Of a DNA stretch of 64,000 nucleotides, positions 39,265 to 48,229 are shown piece after piece. The notes under the pieces are model-generated. The model had not been told where the DNA came from. It ran no database searches and saw nothing but the letters and a program-made list of their open reading frames with translations. The translations under genes and the position numbers were made by a program. Within the stretch, counting starts at the first letter, position 1. Each line of letters begins with the position of its first letter. Origin of the DNA: Gammaproteobacteria bacterium (GTDB lineage Bacteria; Pseudomonadota; Gammaproteobacteria; Competibacterales; Competibacteraceae); contig JACKMZ010000009.1 of NCBI GenBank assembly GCA_024235135.1, positions 62,001 through 126,000 of the forward strand, given 5' to 3'.

Positions 39265-39295
39265 TTGTATCGGCGCTCCGGCTAGCCGTTATAAT
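39265..39295 (+). promoter_or_regulatory. Probable sigma-70 promoter of gspAB
   Basis: A perfect TATAAT at 39290-39295, with TTGTAT at 39265-39270 as a -35 (spacing 19, wide). A 10-bp palindrome CGGCTAGCCG (39279-39288) lies just before the -10 and could be an operator. It is 29 bases upstream of the gspA start. Confidence 0.5.
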
Positions 39296-39323
39296 GGCCT
39301 GAATCGGCTTCGCGGTGCACACC

Positions 39324-41006
39324 ATGTACACGGCCCATTTCGGACTCAAGGATAATCCCTTCACCATCACGCCGGACCCCGGCTATCTCTATCTCAGTCC
39401 TCATCACCAGGATGCCTTGGCGCACCTGCTGTACGGGATTGGGGAAAATGGGGGATTCGTCCAACTGACTGGAGAGGTCGGCACGGGCAAGACGACGCTG
39501 ATCCGCGCCCTGCTGGCGCAGCCGCTTGAGCAAGTGGATGTGGCCTTGTGCTTCAATCCACGGCTGACGGTTCGAGAGCTGGTCGCCACCCTCTGCGACG
39601 AACTGCATGTTCCCTACCCGGAAGATACGGGCAGCCTCAAGCCGCTGTACGATGCACTGAATGCCCACCTGCTGCGTACCCACGCCGAGGGACGGCGTAC
39701 CGTGCTGATTATCGACGAAGCTCAGAACCTCAGCCGGCCGGTGCTGGAACAGATACGCCTGTTGACGAATCTGGAGACCCACCGGCACAAACTGTTGCGC
39801 ATCATTCTGGTGGGGCAGCCCGAACTGCAACACCTGCTGGAACGCCAGGATATGCGCCAACTCGCGCAGCGCATCACGGCCCGTTACCATCTGCGGTCTC
39901 TCACCCAGTCCCAGACAACGGCCTATATCCAGCACCGTTTGCGCGTGGCGGGCGGGCCTGGCGAGCTGTTCACCTCCGGCGCGTTGCGCGCGGCTTTCCG
40001 CCTGAGTAACGGGGTGCCGCGCCTCATCAACGTGATTTGCGACCGGGCGCTGACCGGCGCCTACGGTCGGGGGCTGCAACGGGTCGACGCCACCCTGGTG
40101 CGCCGGGCCGCTAGGGAAGCTCTGGGACATTCGAAGCCGCGCTTTGCAATCGGATCGCTCAAGCCCGAGCTGGCCTGGACCGCCTTGGCGGCGGGCCTGG
40201 CTATGTTCGGCGTCGGTCTGTACCTCACTTACGGGGCCTGGCTACGGGTTCCGCGCGTCGAGGCCAAAGCCCAGGCCGAGGCGACCTCACGGCCTGCGAA
40301 CGAGCCGGCGTCGGCGCCAATCGAGGCCCCCGTCGCGACGAAGCAAGCGCCCGATGATCCACCGCGCCTGGCATCGGCCGAGGACCTGCGGGCCTTGCTC
40401 GGACGGGCGCCGGATGGCGAGCAGCCCTGGACCCGGTTGCTGACCCTGTGGGGCGAATCCTGGCCGGCGAAATCCGACGACGCGCCTTGCGAACAGGTTC
40501 AGACGATGGGCTTGCGCTGTTTGAGCGGTATCGCCGATTGGGACGAGTTGGGCCGCTATAATCGCCCGGCTCTGTTACGTCTGGGCGATTCGGGTCAGAA
40601 TCAAGGGCAGGCGGTGCTGCGTTCGCTGCGCGGCGACCAGGTCACGCTGCTGATCGGTAACGATACCGTGCGCACCGATACCGCCATTCTCGGGAGTTTG
40701 TGGAAGGGCGAATATCTGTTGCTTTGGCGTCCGCAGATCTCCCCCAAACTTATCGGTCCCGGAACCCAGGGCGACGCCGTCATCTGGCTGCGTCAGCGGT
40801 TGGCGCTGGCGCTGGGCCATAATCTGGGCGATGCGGAACTATCCTCGGTGTTCGATCCGACCTTGCAGGATCAGGTCCGTAGTTTCCAGAAACTCAATAA
40901 TCTGGAAGTCGATGGTCTGGTCGGGCAACGCACCATGGCCCTGCTCAATAACCTGGCGCCGACGCCGGACACTCCCCTGTTGATCTCCTCCACGGGCGTA
41001 AACTGA
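39324..41006 (+). CDS. gspA: GspA/ExeA-type AAA ATPase with peptidoglycan-binding domain
   Basis: A 560-residue protein. MYTAHFGLKDNPFTITPDP starts the family; the AAA domain has GEVGTGKTTL (Walker A) and VLIIDEAQNL (Walker B). A single membrane helix lies near residue 275-295, followed by an Ala/Pro-rich periplasmic linker and a C-terminal peptidoglycan-binding domain (VRSFQKLNNLEVDGLVGQRT). Family knowledge: with GspB it opens the peptidoglycan layer for assembly of the type II secretin. No other gsp genes are in the window. The gspB start is 1 base after the stop. Confidence 0.9.
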   Translation: MYTAHFGLKDNPFTITPDPGYLYLSPHHQDALAHLLYGIGENGGFVQLTGEVGTGKTTLIRALLAQPLEQVDVALCFNPRLTVRELVATLCDELHVPYPEDTGSLKPLYDALNAHLLRTHAEGRRTVLIIDEAQNLSRPVLEQIRLLTNLETHRHKLLRIILVGQPELQHLLERQDMRQLAQRITARYHLRSLTQSQTTAYIQHRLRVAGGPGELFTSGALRAAFRLSNGVPRLINVICDRALTGAYGRGLQRVDATLVRRAAREALGHSKPRFAIGSLKPELAWTALAAGLAMFGVGLYLTYGAWLRVPRVEAKAQAEATSRPANEPASAPIEAPVATKQAPDDPPRLASAEDLRALLGRAPDGEQPWTRLLTLWGESWPAKSDDAPCEQVQTMGLRCLSGIADWDELGRYNRPALLRLGDSGQNQGQAVLRSLRGDQVTLLIGNDTVRTDTAILGSLWKGEYLLLWRPQISPKLIGPGTQGDAVIWLRQRLALALGHNLGDAELSSVFDPTLQDQVRSFQKLNNLEVDGLVGQRTMALLNNLAPTPDTPLLISSTGVN

Positions 41007-41007
41007 C

Positions 41008-41757
41008 ATGTCCTACCTGCTGGAAGCCCTGCGCAAGGCCGACGCGGAACGTAATCTGGGTCGGGTGCCCGATCTGCAGACCGCCCCGCTGGGGGTCGGG
41101 CCTGCTCCACGCCGGGTTTGGCCGTGGCTGCTCGGCTTATTGCTGGCATTGGCCGCCAACGTCGTCGTACTGATCGTCGTGTTTCAGCCCCGTTTCTTCC
41201 AATCGTCGGAAACCCCGGCCAGTTCAGCCCCGGTCGCCGTAATCGCCGCTCCGGCGCCGGTTGCTCGGGAAAGCGTTCCACCCCTGCAACCCACGCTCCC
41301 CAGCCCACCGCCCCCGTTATCCGCGTCGCCCGCTCCAGACCCCGTCAACCCCGCGCTTCCCGCCGAAGCCACGCCACCCGGCGGCTATCCCACCGCGCCC
41401 ACCCAACCTTACGGACAGACGGCCAGGCTACCGGCCACGGCGCCTGCCAATCCGCCGACGTTATCCGCGCCGCCCCCGGCCTTGCCGACGACCGTTCCCG
41501 GCCTGGACGGGCAATCCCTGGCGACCCTGCCGGAGCTGTCGGATTTGCCCACGGAGCCGCCCAGTGGCCTGCCCAATCTCAATCTGGACGTGCATGTTTA
41601 CAGCCCACTGCCCAGCAAACGCTTCGTCATGATCAATTCCAAGCGTTATCAGGAAGGCGAGCAGTTGAACGAGGGGCTACTCCTGGAAGCCATAACCGCC
41701 GATGGCGCGGTGTTGTCCTATCAGGGACGGCGCTTTATCCTGCCGGTCTATCGTTGA
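41008..41757 (+). CDS. gspB: GspB-type type II secretion assembly protein
   Basis: A 249-residue protein. MSYLLEALRKADAERNLG is the family N-terminus; a membrane helix follows at about residues 36-58, then a long Pro/Ala-rich periplasmic linker. The last 60 residues (LDVHVYSPLPSKRFVMINSK and YRLQ-like end) form the conserved GspB domain. Partner of the GspA ATPase upstream, one base away. Confidence 0.9.
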   Translation: MSYLLEALRKADAERNLGRVPDLQTAPLGVGPAPRRVWPWLLGLLLALAANVVVLIVVFQPRFFQSSETPASSAPVAVIAAPAPVARESVPPLQPTLPSPPPPLSASPAPDPVNPALPAEATPPGGYPTAPTQPYGQTARLPATAPANPPTLSAPPPALPTTVPGLDGQSLATLPELSDLPTEPPSGLPNLNLDVHVYSPLPSKRFVMINSKRYQEGEQLNEGLLLEAITADGAVLSYQGRRFILPVYR

Positions 41758-41787
41758 TCCTCTCCTGACCTGTCACCTGTTTCGCGC

Positions 41788-42384
41788 ATGCTGATCGTCC
41801 ACGAGTTGTGCCGACCCGGTTTGTCGCCGCTGTCTTTTCAACTGGAGCGCGGCGAATGCATGACCCTGCAAGGGCCGTCGGGGGCGGGTAAAAGTCTGTT
41901 GTTGAGGGCGCTTGCCGATCTCGATCCCAATCAGGGTGAAATCACCCTCGATGGGCGCCGGCGGACGGCCATGACGGGGCCGGACTGGCGACGCCAAGTG
42001 ATGTACGTGCCCGCCGAATCCGGCTGGTGGGCGGAGCGGGTCCGGGATCACTTCCTCGACTGGGCGGAGGCCGGCGCCGAATTGGAGCGAGTGCGTTTGC
42101 CCAAGGAGGCCGGCGACTGGCCGGTATCGCGCCTATCCAGCGGCGAGCGGCAGCGACTGGCGCTGCTGAGAGCGTTATTGAGGCAACCTCGGGTGCTCCT
42201 GCTGGACGAGCCTACGGCCGCTCTGGACGGTGAAGCCACCGCCGCCGTCGAAGGGCTGGTCAGCGATTATCTGCGAACAGGCGCCGCCGTGCTCTGGGTC
42301 ACGCATGACCCTCGACAAGCCCGACGCTTGAATCCGCGGGGGTTTTTCATGGAGAGTGGGCGATTTCGGGAAGCCCCGTTGTGA
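41788..42384 (+). CDS. fetA: ABC transporter ATP-binding protein, FetA/YbbL type
   Basis: A 198-residue short ABC ATPase with GPSGAGKS (Walker A), LSSGERQR (signature), LLLDEPTAALD (Walker B) and the switch His in VTHDP. Overlaps the permease start by 4 bases. The YbbL/YbbM pair has been linked to iron export and peroxide resistance in E. coli. The symbol rests on pairing with the seven-helix permease downstream. Confidence 0.8.
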   Translation: MLIVHELCRPGLSPLSFQLERGECMTLQGPSGAGKSLLLRALADLDPNQGEITLDGRRRTAMTGPDWRRQVMYVPAESGWWAERVRDHFLDWAEAGAELERVRLPKEAGDWPVSRLSSGERQRLALLRALLRQPRVLLLDEPTAALDGEATAAVEGLVSDYLRTGAAVLWVTHDPRQARRLNPRGFFMESGRFREAPL

Positions 42385-43172
42385 ACGCGATTCCGCTGGA
42401 CGCCTTCGACATTGTTTCGGCCTCCGTCCTGGTGTTGCTCAGCGCGGCTTTGTCATTAGCTTTACAACTGGGTTTGCAGCGCCAACTGCTGATCGCCACG
42501 GCGCGCATGATCGTGCAACTGACGCTGGTTGGGCTGGTGCTGAAAACGTTGTTCGCTTTGGTTTCGCCTTGGTGGACGGGGCTGACGGCATTGTTGATGG
42601 TTTTGTTCGCGGGTCAGGAAATCACGGCCCGCCAGGAACGCCGCTTGAAGGGGCCGTGGTCCTACGGTCTGGGCACGGCTTGCATGTTGCTGGCGGCCAG
42701 TCTGGTCACGGTATTCGCGTTGACCGCGCAGGTGCGTCCCGATCCCTGGTATGACCCGCGCTACACCCTGCCCTTGCTGGGCATGATTCTCGGCAACACC
42801 ATGACGGGCATCAGTCTCGGCCTGCAAACCTTAACCAACGGTCTGGTACGGGACCGCGCCGCCGTGGAAGCCCAATTGATGCTGGGTGAAACCCGCTGGC
42901 AAGCGTTGCGGCCAGCCGTACGCAGCGCCTTGCGCAGCGCGCTGATGCCCATCATCAACAGCATGGCGGCGACCGGTCTGGTGGCCTTGCCGGGCATGAT
43001 GACCGGCCAGATTCTGGCCGGCGCCGAACCGATGGCGGCGGTGAAGTATCAAATGCTGATCATGTTCCTGATCGCCGGCGGCACCACGCTCGGCGCCATC
43101 AGCGCCGTGCTGGGTGGGGTGTGGCGCCTTACCGATGCCCGCCATCGCTTGCGCCTGGACAGACTGCGCTGA
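42381..43172 (+). CDS. fetB: ABC transporter permease, FetB/YbbM type
   Basis: A 263-residue membrane protein with about seven helices. The conserved YTLPLLGMILGNTMTGISLG and ALPGMMTGQILAGAEPMAAV-like segments identify UPF0014/YbbM. It is translationally coupled to its ATPase (ATGA-type overlap). Role in E. coli: iron homeostasis, probably efflux. Confidence 0.87.
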   Translation: MNAIPLDAFDIVSASVLVLLSAALSLALQLGLQRQLLIATARMIVQLTLVGLVLKTLFALVSPWWTGLTALLMVLFAGQEITARQERRLKGPWSYGLGTACMLLAASLVTVFALTAQVRPDPWYDPRYTLPLLGMILGNTMTGISLGLQTLTNGLVRDRAAVEAQLMLGETRWQALRPAVRSALRSALMPIINSMAATGLVALPGMMTGQILAGAEPMAAVKYQMLIMFLIAGGTTLGAISAVLGGVWRLTDARHRLRLDRLR

Positions 43173-43213
43173 ATCATTTCCTAGCTTGCAGAGGATTTTC
43201 GGAGGCAATGACC

Positions 43214-43990
43214 ATGACTATCGACTCGCCCCTTCCCGCGCCGGAAGGCCAGCACTGGAACGCCGACCGCTATGCCGAAAACGCGCGCTTTGTCGCCGAC
43301 CTGGGTTCCGCGGTGCTGAACTGGCTGGCTCCCCAACCCGGCGAGCGCATTTTGGATTTGGGCTGCGGCGATGGTCATCTCACCCGCCGTTTGGCGGATC
43401 TCGGCGTGACGGTGGTCGGTGTCGACGCGGCGCCGGACATGCTCGTGGCCGCCCGCAAGCTGGGGTTGGATGTGCGCTTGATGAACGGTCATGAGCTGGA
43501 CTTCGAGCAGGAATTCGACGCCGTGTTTTCCAACGCCGCCTTACATTGGATGCGCCGGCCGGAGGCCGTGCTGGCTAGCGTCAAGCGCGCCTTGCGGCCC
43601 GGTGGACGCTTCGTCGGGGAATTCGGGGGTCATGCCAATGTCGCCGCCATCCAGGTCGCTCTGTTGGCGGTCTGCCAGCGGCGCGGCCTGGATGCCGAAC
43701 AAGTCCTGCCCTGGTATTTCCCGACGGCCGACGAATATCGAGACCGTTTGCAGAACACCGGATTCATCGTGGACAGAATGGAGACGATTCCCCGCCCGAC
43801 GGCCTTGCCGACTTCCATGCGGGGCTGGATGGAAACCTTCGCCGGGGACGCCATGGGTCAGTTGCCGTCCGCCGAGCGCGGCGCGGCGCTGGACGAAATC
43901 GTCGCCCTGCTGGGTCCGGTCCTTCGTGACGCCAGTGGGCAATGGGTGGCGGATTACGTGCGTTTGCGCTTTGCCGCCCACCTGTCCTGA
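43214..43990 (+). CDS. Class I SAM-dependent methyltransferase
   Basis: A 258-residue protein with motif I ILDLGCGDGHLT, motif II VVGVDAAPDML and FSNAALHWM where the substrate sits. It is similar to trans-aconitate methyltransferase-like and Methyltransf_11/25 enzymes. ATG 43214 has GGAGG 8 bases ahead; ATG 43208 would place the same site only 2 bases away. The substrate cannot be told. It lies between the fetAB pair and an unassigned gene, all rightward and closely spaced. Confidence 0.8.
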   Translation: MTIDSPLPAPEGQHWNADRYAENARFVADLGSAVLNWLAPQPGERILDLGCGDGHLTRRLADLGVTVVGVDAAPDMLVAARKLGLDVRLMNGHELDFEQEFDAVFSNAALHWMRRPEAVLASVKRALRPGGRFVGEFGGHANVAAIQVALLAVCQRRGLDAEQVLPWYFPTADEYRDRLQNTGFIVDRMETIPRPTALPTSMRGWMETFAGDAMGQLPSAERGAALDEIVALLGPVLRDASGQWVADYVRLRFAAHLS

Positions 43991-44014
43991 AACCTCGCCG
44001 GGAGCCTCTCCGCC

Positions 44015-44626
44015 ATGTTGATCAATGCCAATCGGCACGCCTTTCAAGTCGGCGACAGCGAACTCATCACGTGGCCCGAGCGCACTGCCATCGAGATTTT
44101 CCATCAGCAGCCCGTCATGGGACTGGTGCGCTTCCACGACACGGCCGCCTATCATTCGACGCTAAGCGACTACATCACCCGACAGGCCGCCGATCCGCGC
44201 GCGGCACGGCCGCTTCCCGGCGGTGCTTACCGCCTCGATGGGTTGCTGGAGTGGCCCCTGGCGGAGGCTGAACTGATCAATACCCGCGCCCTCAAGCTGT
44301 GCATGGACCTGATGCACTCCGAACGTTGCCGTATTGACGACGCCTATGCGCTGCTCTTGGGCGAGCGCGCCTATCTGCCGTTGCAGGAACCCGGCATGGC
44401 CGTCGCGTCGGTCGTGTACCTGCTGGAACCGGGCGAGGCCGATCCCGCCACCGGCAACGGACGCTTGAGCTTCACCCATAGGCAACTCGGCTTGAGCCCC
44501 GTCCAGGCTCCAGCACACCTAGCGCCTGGCACGCTGATCGCTCATCCGGCGGCCATGCGGCTAGCGGCCCTGCCGTATAGCGGTCAAATCCCGCGGATAC
44601 TGCTCATTTGGCATATTGCGTTGTGA
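44015..44626 (+). CDS. Unassigned protein, possibly a divergent double-stranded beta-helix fold
   Basis: A 203-residue protein without signal or membrane segments. I do not recognise a family with certainty. The C-terminal third (GRLSFTHRQLGLSP then APGTLIAHPAAMRL then IPRILLIWHIAL) resembles the end of 2-oxoglutarate-Fe(II) oxygenases, where G-x-L-x-x-F-P and R-x-S-x-x-F-N usually sit. But the expected iron-binding His after the Pro is not obvious. GGAGCC lies shortly upstream. It abuts the prmB stop through a shared TGATCA. Confidence 0.5.
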   Translation: MLINANRHAFQVGDSELITWPERTAIEIFHQQPVMGLVRFHDTAAYHSTLSDYITRQAADPRAARPLPGGAYRLDGLLEWPLAEAELINTRALKLCMDLMHSERCRIDDAYALLLGERAYLPLQEPGMAVASVVYLLEPGEADPATGNGRLSFTHRQLGLSPVQAPAHLAPGTLIAHPAAMRLAALPYSGQIPRILLIWHIAL

Positions 44627-45595
44627 TCAGCCCGAACCGACGGTATCCGCATTCTCGTACGGATCGAAGCGGTGGTGCACGGCCTGCAATTGCCGTGCAG
44701 TCAGTAGAAATACGCCTTCGCCGCCGCGTTCCAGTTCCGGCCACACGAAGGGGACTTCGGGAAAGGCGTCGCTCAGCGCGTGTTGGGCGTTGCCGACTTC
44801 CACTACCAGCAGGCCATCGTCGCTGAGATGCGCCAGCGCCTGATGCAGAATCTTAAGTATCACGTCCAGGCCGTCCTCGCCGGCTTCCAGGCCAATGGCC
44901 GGTTCGTGATGGTATTCGGCGGGCAGACGTTGCAGTTCCGCCGTGCTGACGTAGGGGGGATTGCTGACAATGAGGTCATAGCGACATCCGTCCAGTTCGG
45001 CGAACAGATCCGATTCGATGGCGTTGACGCGCTCTTCCAGACCGTGTTCCTCGATGTTGCGCCGCGCGACTTCCAGGGCCGCGGTGGAAATGTCGACCAG
45101 GTCGACCTGGGCATTGGGAAAGGCGTAAGCGCAAGCGATGCCGATGCAACCGCTGCCGGCGCATAGATCCAGAATGCTTTCGACGGCTCCGTTGTTGCTC
45201 AGCCAAGGTTCGAAGTGGGTTTCGATCAACTCGGCCAGCGGTGAGCGGGGAATCAGCACGCGTTCGTCGACGTAGAAGGGCAACCCCATGAACCACGCGC
45301 GATGGGTAAGATAGGCGGCTGGTTTGCGCTCGCGAATGCGCCGCTCCAGCAAGTGCAACACCGTATGCTTCTCGTCCGGCGTGAGGTTGGCCGGAAAGAA
45401 TTCCGCGGACAGATCCGGCGGCAGATGCAGGCTGTGCAGGACTAGCGCGGCCGCCTCGTCGATGGCATCCGCCGTGCCATGTCCGAAATACAAACCGGCT
45501 TCGTTCATGCGGCTGGCCCCCCAACGGATGAAATCGCGCAGGGTGTGCAGATGACCGAATACGTCATCGATCGGTAGGGTAATGTCGTCAACCAT
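44627..45595 (-). CDS. prmB: 50S ribosomal protein L3 glutamine N5-methyltransferase PrmB
   Basis: A 322-residue methyltransferase. ILDLCAGSGCIGIA is the SAM-binding motif and IVSNPPYVS the NPPY active site for amide nitrogen methylation. The N-terminal helical domain (LRDFIRWGASRMNEAGLYFG, then a GHGTADAIDEA segment) is typical of PrmB and distinguishes it from PrmC. Divergent from psd with only 26 bases between the starts. Confidence 0.93.
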   Translation of the reverse strand: MVDDITLPIDDVFGHLHTLRDFIRWGASRMNEAGLYFGHGTADAIDEAAALVLHSLHLPPDLSAEFFPANLTPDEKHTVLHLLERRIRERKPAAYLTHRAWFMGLPFYVDERVLIPRSPLAELIETHFEPWLSNNGAVESILDLCAGSGCIGIACAYAFPNAQVDLVDISTAALEVARRNIEEHGLEERVNAIESDLFAELDGCRYDLIVSNPPYVSTAELQRLPAEYHHEPAIGLEAGEDGLDVILKILHQALAHLSDDGLLVVEVGNAQHALSDAFPEVPFVWPELERGGEGVFLLTARQLQAVHHRFDPYENADTVGSG

Positions 45596-45621
45596 AGGAT
45601 TTTTAGGTACTCAACAAGTCA

Positions 45622-46530
45622 ATGACAGCTTCACAAAATCACGAAAGTATCAGAGCGATAACGCTGGGTGAATATCCACGGGCGCTGCCACAGTATCTGC
45701 TGCCGCAACGTTTGATTACCCGCATCACTTACCATTTGGCGCGCGTCCGCGCCATCTGGTTCAAGAACGCCTTCATCCGGATTTTCAGCGCCGCCTATCA
45801 GGTCGATATGAGCGAGGCCGTTGAATCCGATCCACGCGCCTATCCCCATTTCAACGCCTTTTTCACCCGCGCCTTGCGGCCGGACGCGCGGCCCATCGTG
45901 GTCGGGACCGACAACCTGTGCTGCCCCGTGGACGGGGCGGTTAGCCAAGCCGGCGTCATTCGCGGAGACAGCGTGCTGCAGGCCAAGGGGCGGGACTTCT
46001 CCCTGCTGCAGTTGCTCGGTGGCGACGCCCAGCATGCGGGATTGTTCGCCGGTGGCTTGTTCGCCACCTTGTATCTGGCCCCGCGCGACTACCATCGCAT
46101 CCATATGCCGATCCGCGGCGTGTTGCGCGAGATGGTCCATATCCCCGGCCGCCTGTTCAGCGTCTCGCCCTTGACCACGCGCCTGGTACCCGGCTTGTTT
46201 GCCCGCAACGAACGTGTCGTGGCGCGTTTCGACACGGCCATGGGACCCTTGACGCTGGTGCTGGTCGGGGCCATCAATGTCGCCTCCATTGAAACGGTCT
46301 GGGCGGGCGTCATCACGCCCCCGCTGGGCACGGCGATCCGCCGCTGGAGTTATCCCGATTCGGGGCCGGGCGCCGTCGTCCTGGAAAAGGGAGCTGAAAT
46401 GGGCCGCTTCAACATGGGCTCCACGGTGATCGTTCTGTGTCCAACCGGCGCGCTGCGCTGGGATTCGTCGTTGCAGGCCGGCGCCACCCTGCGCATGGGA
46501 CAAAAGCTCGCCGCCATCGTCAGTGCCTGA
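45622..46530 (+). CDS. psd: Phosphatidylserine decarboxylase
   Basis: A 302-residue proenzyme. LPQRLITRITYHLARV, HFNAFFTRALRPDARPI and YLAPRDYHRIHMP are family landmarks. The self-cleavage site reads NMGSTVIVL where most enzymes have LGST; the Ser that becomes the pyruvoyl group is kept. Role: makes phosphatidylethanolamine at the inner membrane. It converges with epmA (8-base gap). Confidence 0.95.
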   Translation: MTASQNHESIRAITLGEYPRALPQYLLPQRLITRITYHLARVRAIWFKNAFIRIFSAAYQVDMSEAVESDPRAYPHFNAFFTRALRPDARPIVVGTDNLCCPVDGAVSQAGVIRGDSVLQAKGRDFSLLQLLGGDAQHAGLFAGGLFATLYLAPRDYHRIHMPIRGVLREMVHIPGRLFSVSPLTTRLVPGLFARNERVVARFDTAMGPLTLVLVGAINVASIETVWAGVITPPLGTAIRRWSYPDSGPGAVVLEKGAEMGRFNMGSTVIVLCPTGALRWDSSLQAGATLRMGQKLAAIVSA

Positions 46531-46538
46531 GATCGACT

Positions 46539-47519
46539 TCAGTTCCGTTCCAAGGGAAAGGCCAGCACATCCTCCAGGGCCGCGTTATCGGTGGCCAGCA
46601 TCAGCAACCGGTCCAGGCCCAGCGCCACGCCCGCGCAGTCCGGCAGCCCTGCCGCCAGGGCGGCCAGCAGGTATTCATCCGGGGGGATGGGCGCCAAGCC
46701 CCGCGCGACACGTCGTTGGTTATCGGCGGTGAAACGGCGGCGTTGTTCATCGGCATCGCTCAGTTCATGGAAGCCATTGGCCAGCTCAATGCCCCGGTAA
46801 TACAATTCGAAGCGATCCGCCAGCGGCGGGTCGCCGGGGCGTATCCGCGCCAGCGCCGCCTGGGAAGCCGGATAATCGTAGATGAAGGTCAGTCGATCGC
46901 GGCCCAGATGTGGTTCGATGCAGTGGCTGAGCAACCAGTGCAGCCAGGGATCGACATCGTCCTCGGGCATGCCAGGCGGACAGGGCAGATCCTGGGCGGC
47001 GGCGCAGGTTTTCAGTTGCGCTACCGTGGCCCGATGTGGATCAATCCGTAGGTGGCGTTGGAAAATGGCCGCATAGCTCAGGTATTCCGGGTCCTGCAGT
47101 AGGCTGGGCTGATCCAGTAAATCCTGAACCAATCGCGCCACTTCCCGCATCAGACGATGCTGATCGAAACCCACCCGGTACCATTCCAGCAACGTAAATT
47201 CCGGTTGATGATAGCGTCCAGCTTCACCGTCGCGAAACACCTTGGCGATCTGGTAGATACAGCCGCTGCCGGCCGCCAGCAGGCGTTTCATAGGAAATTC
47301 CGGGGAGGAATGCAGATACAGCCGCTGCCCGTGACGTTGCCCCGGCCCCGAGTAGGCGGTCGCGAAACTGTGAATATGGGGATCGGTGGTTCCCGCGCTG
47401 GATAACGTAGGCGTTTCGACCTCCAGCACATCACGGGCGGAGAAAAAAGCCCGGATGCGCGCCAACCAGCGGGCGCGCAGACGCAACACCGACCATTCGG
47501 CCGTGGGCCGCCAGTCCAA
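46539..47519 (-). CDS. epmA: EF-P--(R)-beta-lysine ligase EpmA
   Basis: A 326-residue class II lysyl-tRNA synthetase paralog without an anticodon-binding domain. FFSARDVLEVETPTLS, the motif 2 region YLHSSPEFPMKRLLAAGSGC and the C-terminal motif 3 GVALGLDRLLML are present. Role: activates (R)-beta-lysine and attaches it to Lys34 of EF-P. It lies 88 bases downstream of efp on the same strand and is probably in one transcription unit with it. Confidence 0.95.
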   Translation of the reverse strand: MDWRPTAEWSVLRLRARWLARIRAFFSARDVLEVETPTLSSAGTTDPHIHSFATAYSGPGQRHGQRLYLHSSPEFPMKRLLAAGSGCIYQIAKVFRDGEAGRYHQPEFTLLEWYRVGFDQHRLMREVARLVQDLLDQPSLLQDPEYLSYAAIFQRHLRIDPHRATVAQLKTCAAAQDLPCPPGMPEDDVDPWLHWLLSHCIEPHLGRDRLTFIYDYPASQAALARIRPGDPPLADRFELYYRGIELANGFHELSDADEQRRRFTADNQRRVARGLAPIPPDEYLLAALAAGLPDCAGVALGLDRLLMLATDNAALEDVLAFPLERN

Positions 47520-47607
47520 AAGAGGATTGCCGCTAGCGGACAGTGTCAGTCACCCGTGGGGGCCGATTTGACTGAGGTCGGACGCAGGGTCGGTGGAGCT
47601 ATCGTCG

Positions 47608-48177
47608 TTATTCCTTGACACGCGAGACGTATTCGCCGGTGCGCGTATCGACCTTGATGGTTTCCCCGGTCTGCACGAACAAGGGCACTTTGACGATGGC
47701 CCCGGTTTCCAGGGTCGCCGGCTTGGTGCCGCCGCCGGAAGTATCGCCCTTTACGCCGGGATCGGTTTCGGTGATGGTCATGATCACGAAATTGGGTGGC
47801 AGGACGATGATCGGCGAACCATTCCATAAGGTGAGTTGGCAGACATCTTCCGGTTTCAGCCATTTGGCGCTGTCGCCAACCGTGTTCGCATCGGCTCCGA
47901 TCTGCTCGAAGCTTTCCGGATGCATGAAGTGCCAGAACTCGCCGTCGCTGTAGAGGAACTGCATTTCCGTATCCACCACATCCGCGCCCTCCACCGTGTC
48001 GCCGGACTTGAAAGTCCGTTCTATGACCCGGCCCGTCTTCAGGTTGCGCACCTTGACCCGATTGAATGCCTGCCCCTTTCCCGGTTTGACGAATTCATTC
48101 TCGACGATCGCGTAGGGGTCGCCATCCATCATGATCTTCAGCCCACTTTTGAATTCATTGGTGCTATAAGTAGCCAT
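47608..48177 (-). CDS. efp: Elongation factor P
   Basis: A 189-residue, three-domain EF-P. The loop FVKPGKGQAF carries Lys34, the residue modified by EpmA; domain 3 contains the DPGVKGDTSGGGTKPATLETG signature. Role: binds between P and E sites and relieves stalling at polyproline stretches. Divergent from epmB with 52 bases between the starts. Confidence 0.98.
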   Translation of the reverse strand: MATYSTNEFKSGLKIMMDGDPYAIVENEFVKPGKGQAFNRVKVRNLKTGRVIERTFKSGDTVEGADVVDTEMQFLYSDGEFWHFMHPESFEQIGADANTVGDSAKWLKPEDVCQLTLWNGSPIIVLPPNFVIMTITETDPGVKGDTSGGGTKPATLETGAIVKVPLFVQTGETIKVDTRTGEYVSRVKE

Positions 48178-48229
48178 ATTGCCATTCCACCTCTACCATC
48201 GATGCCTTTCGCTTATCACAAAACTGTTT

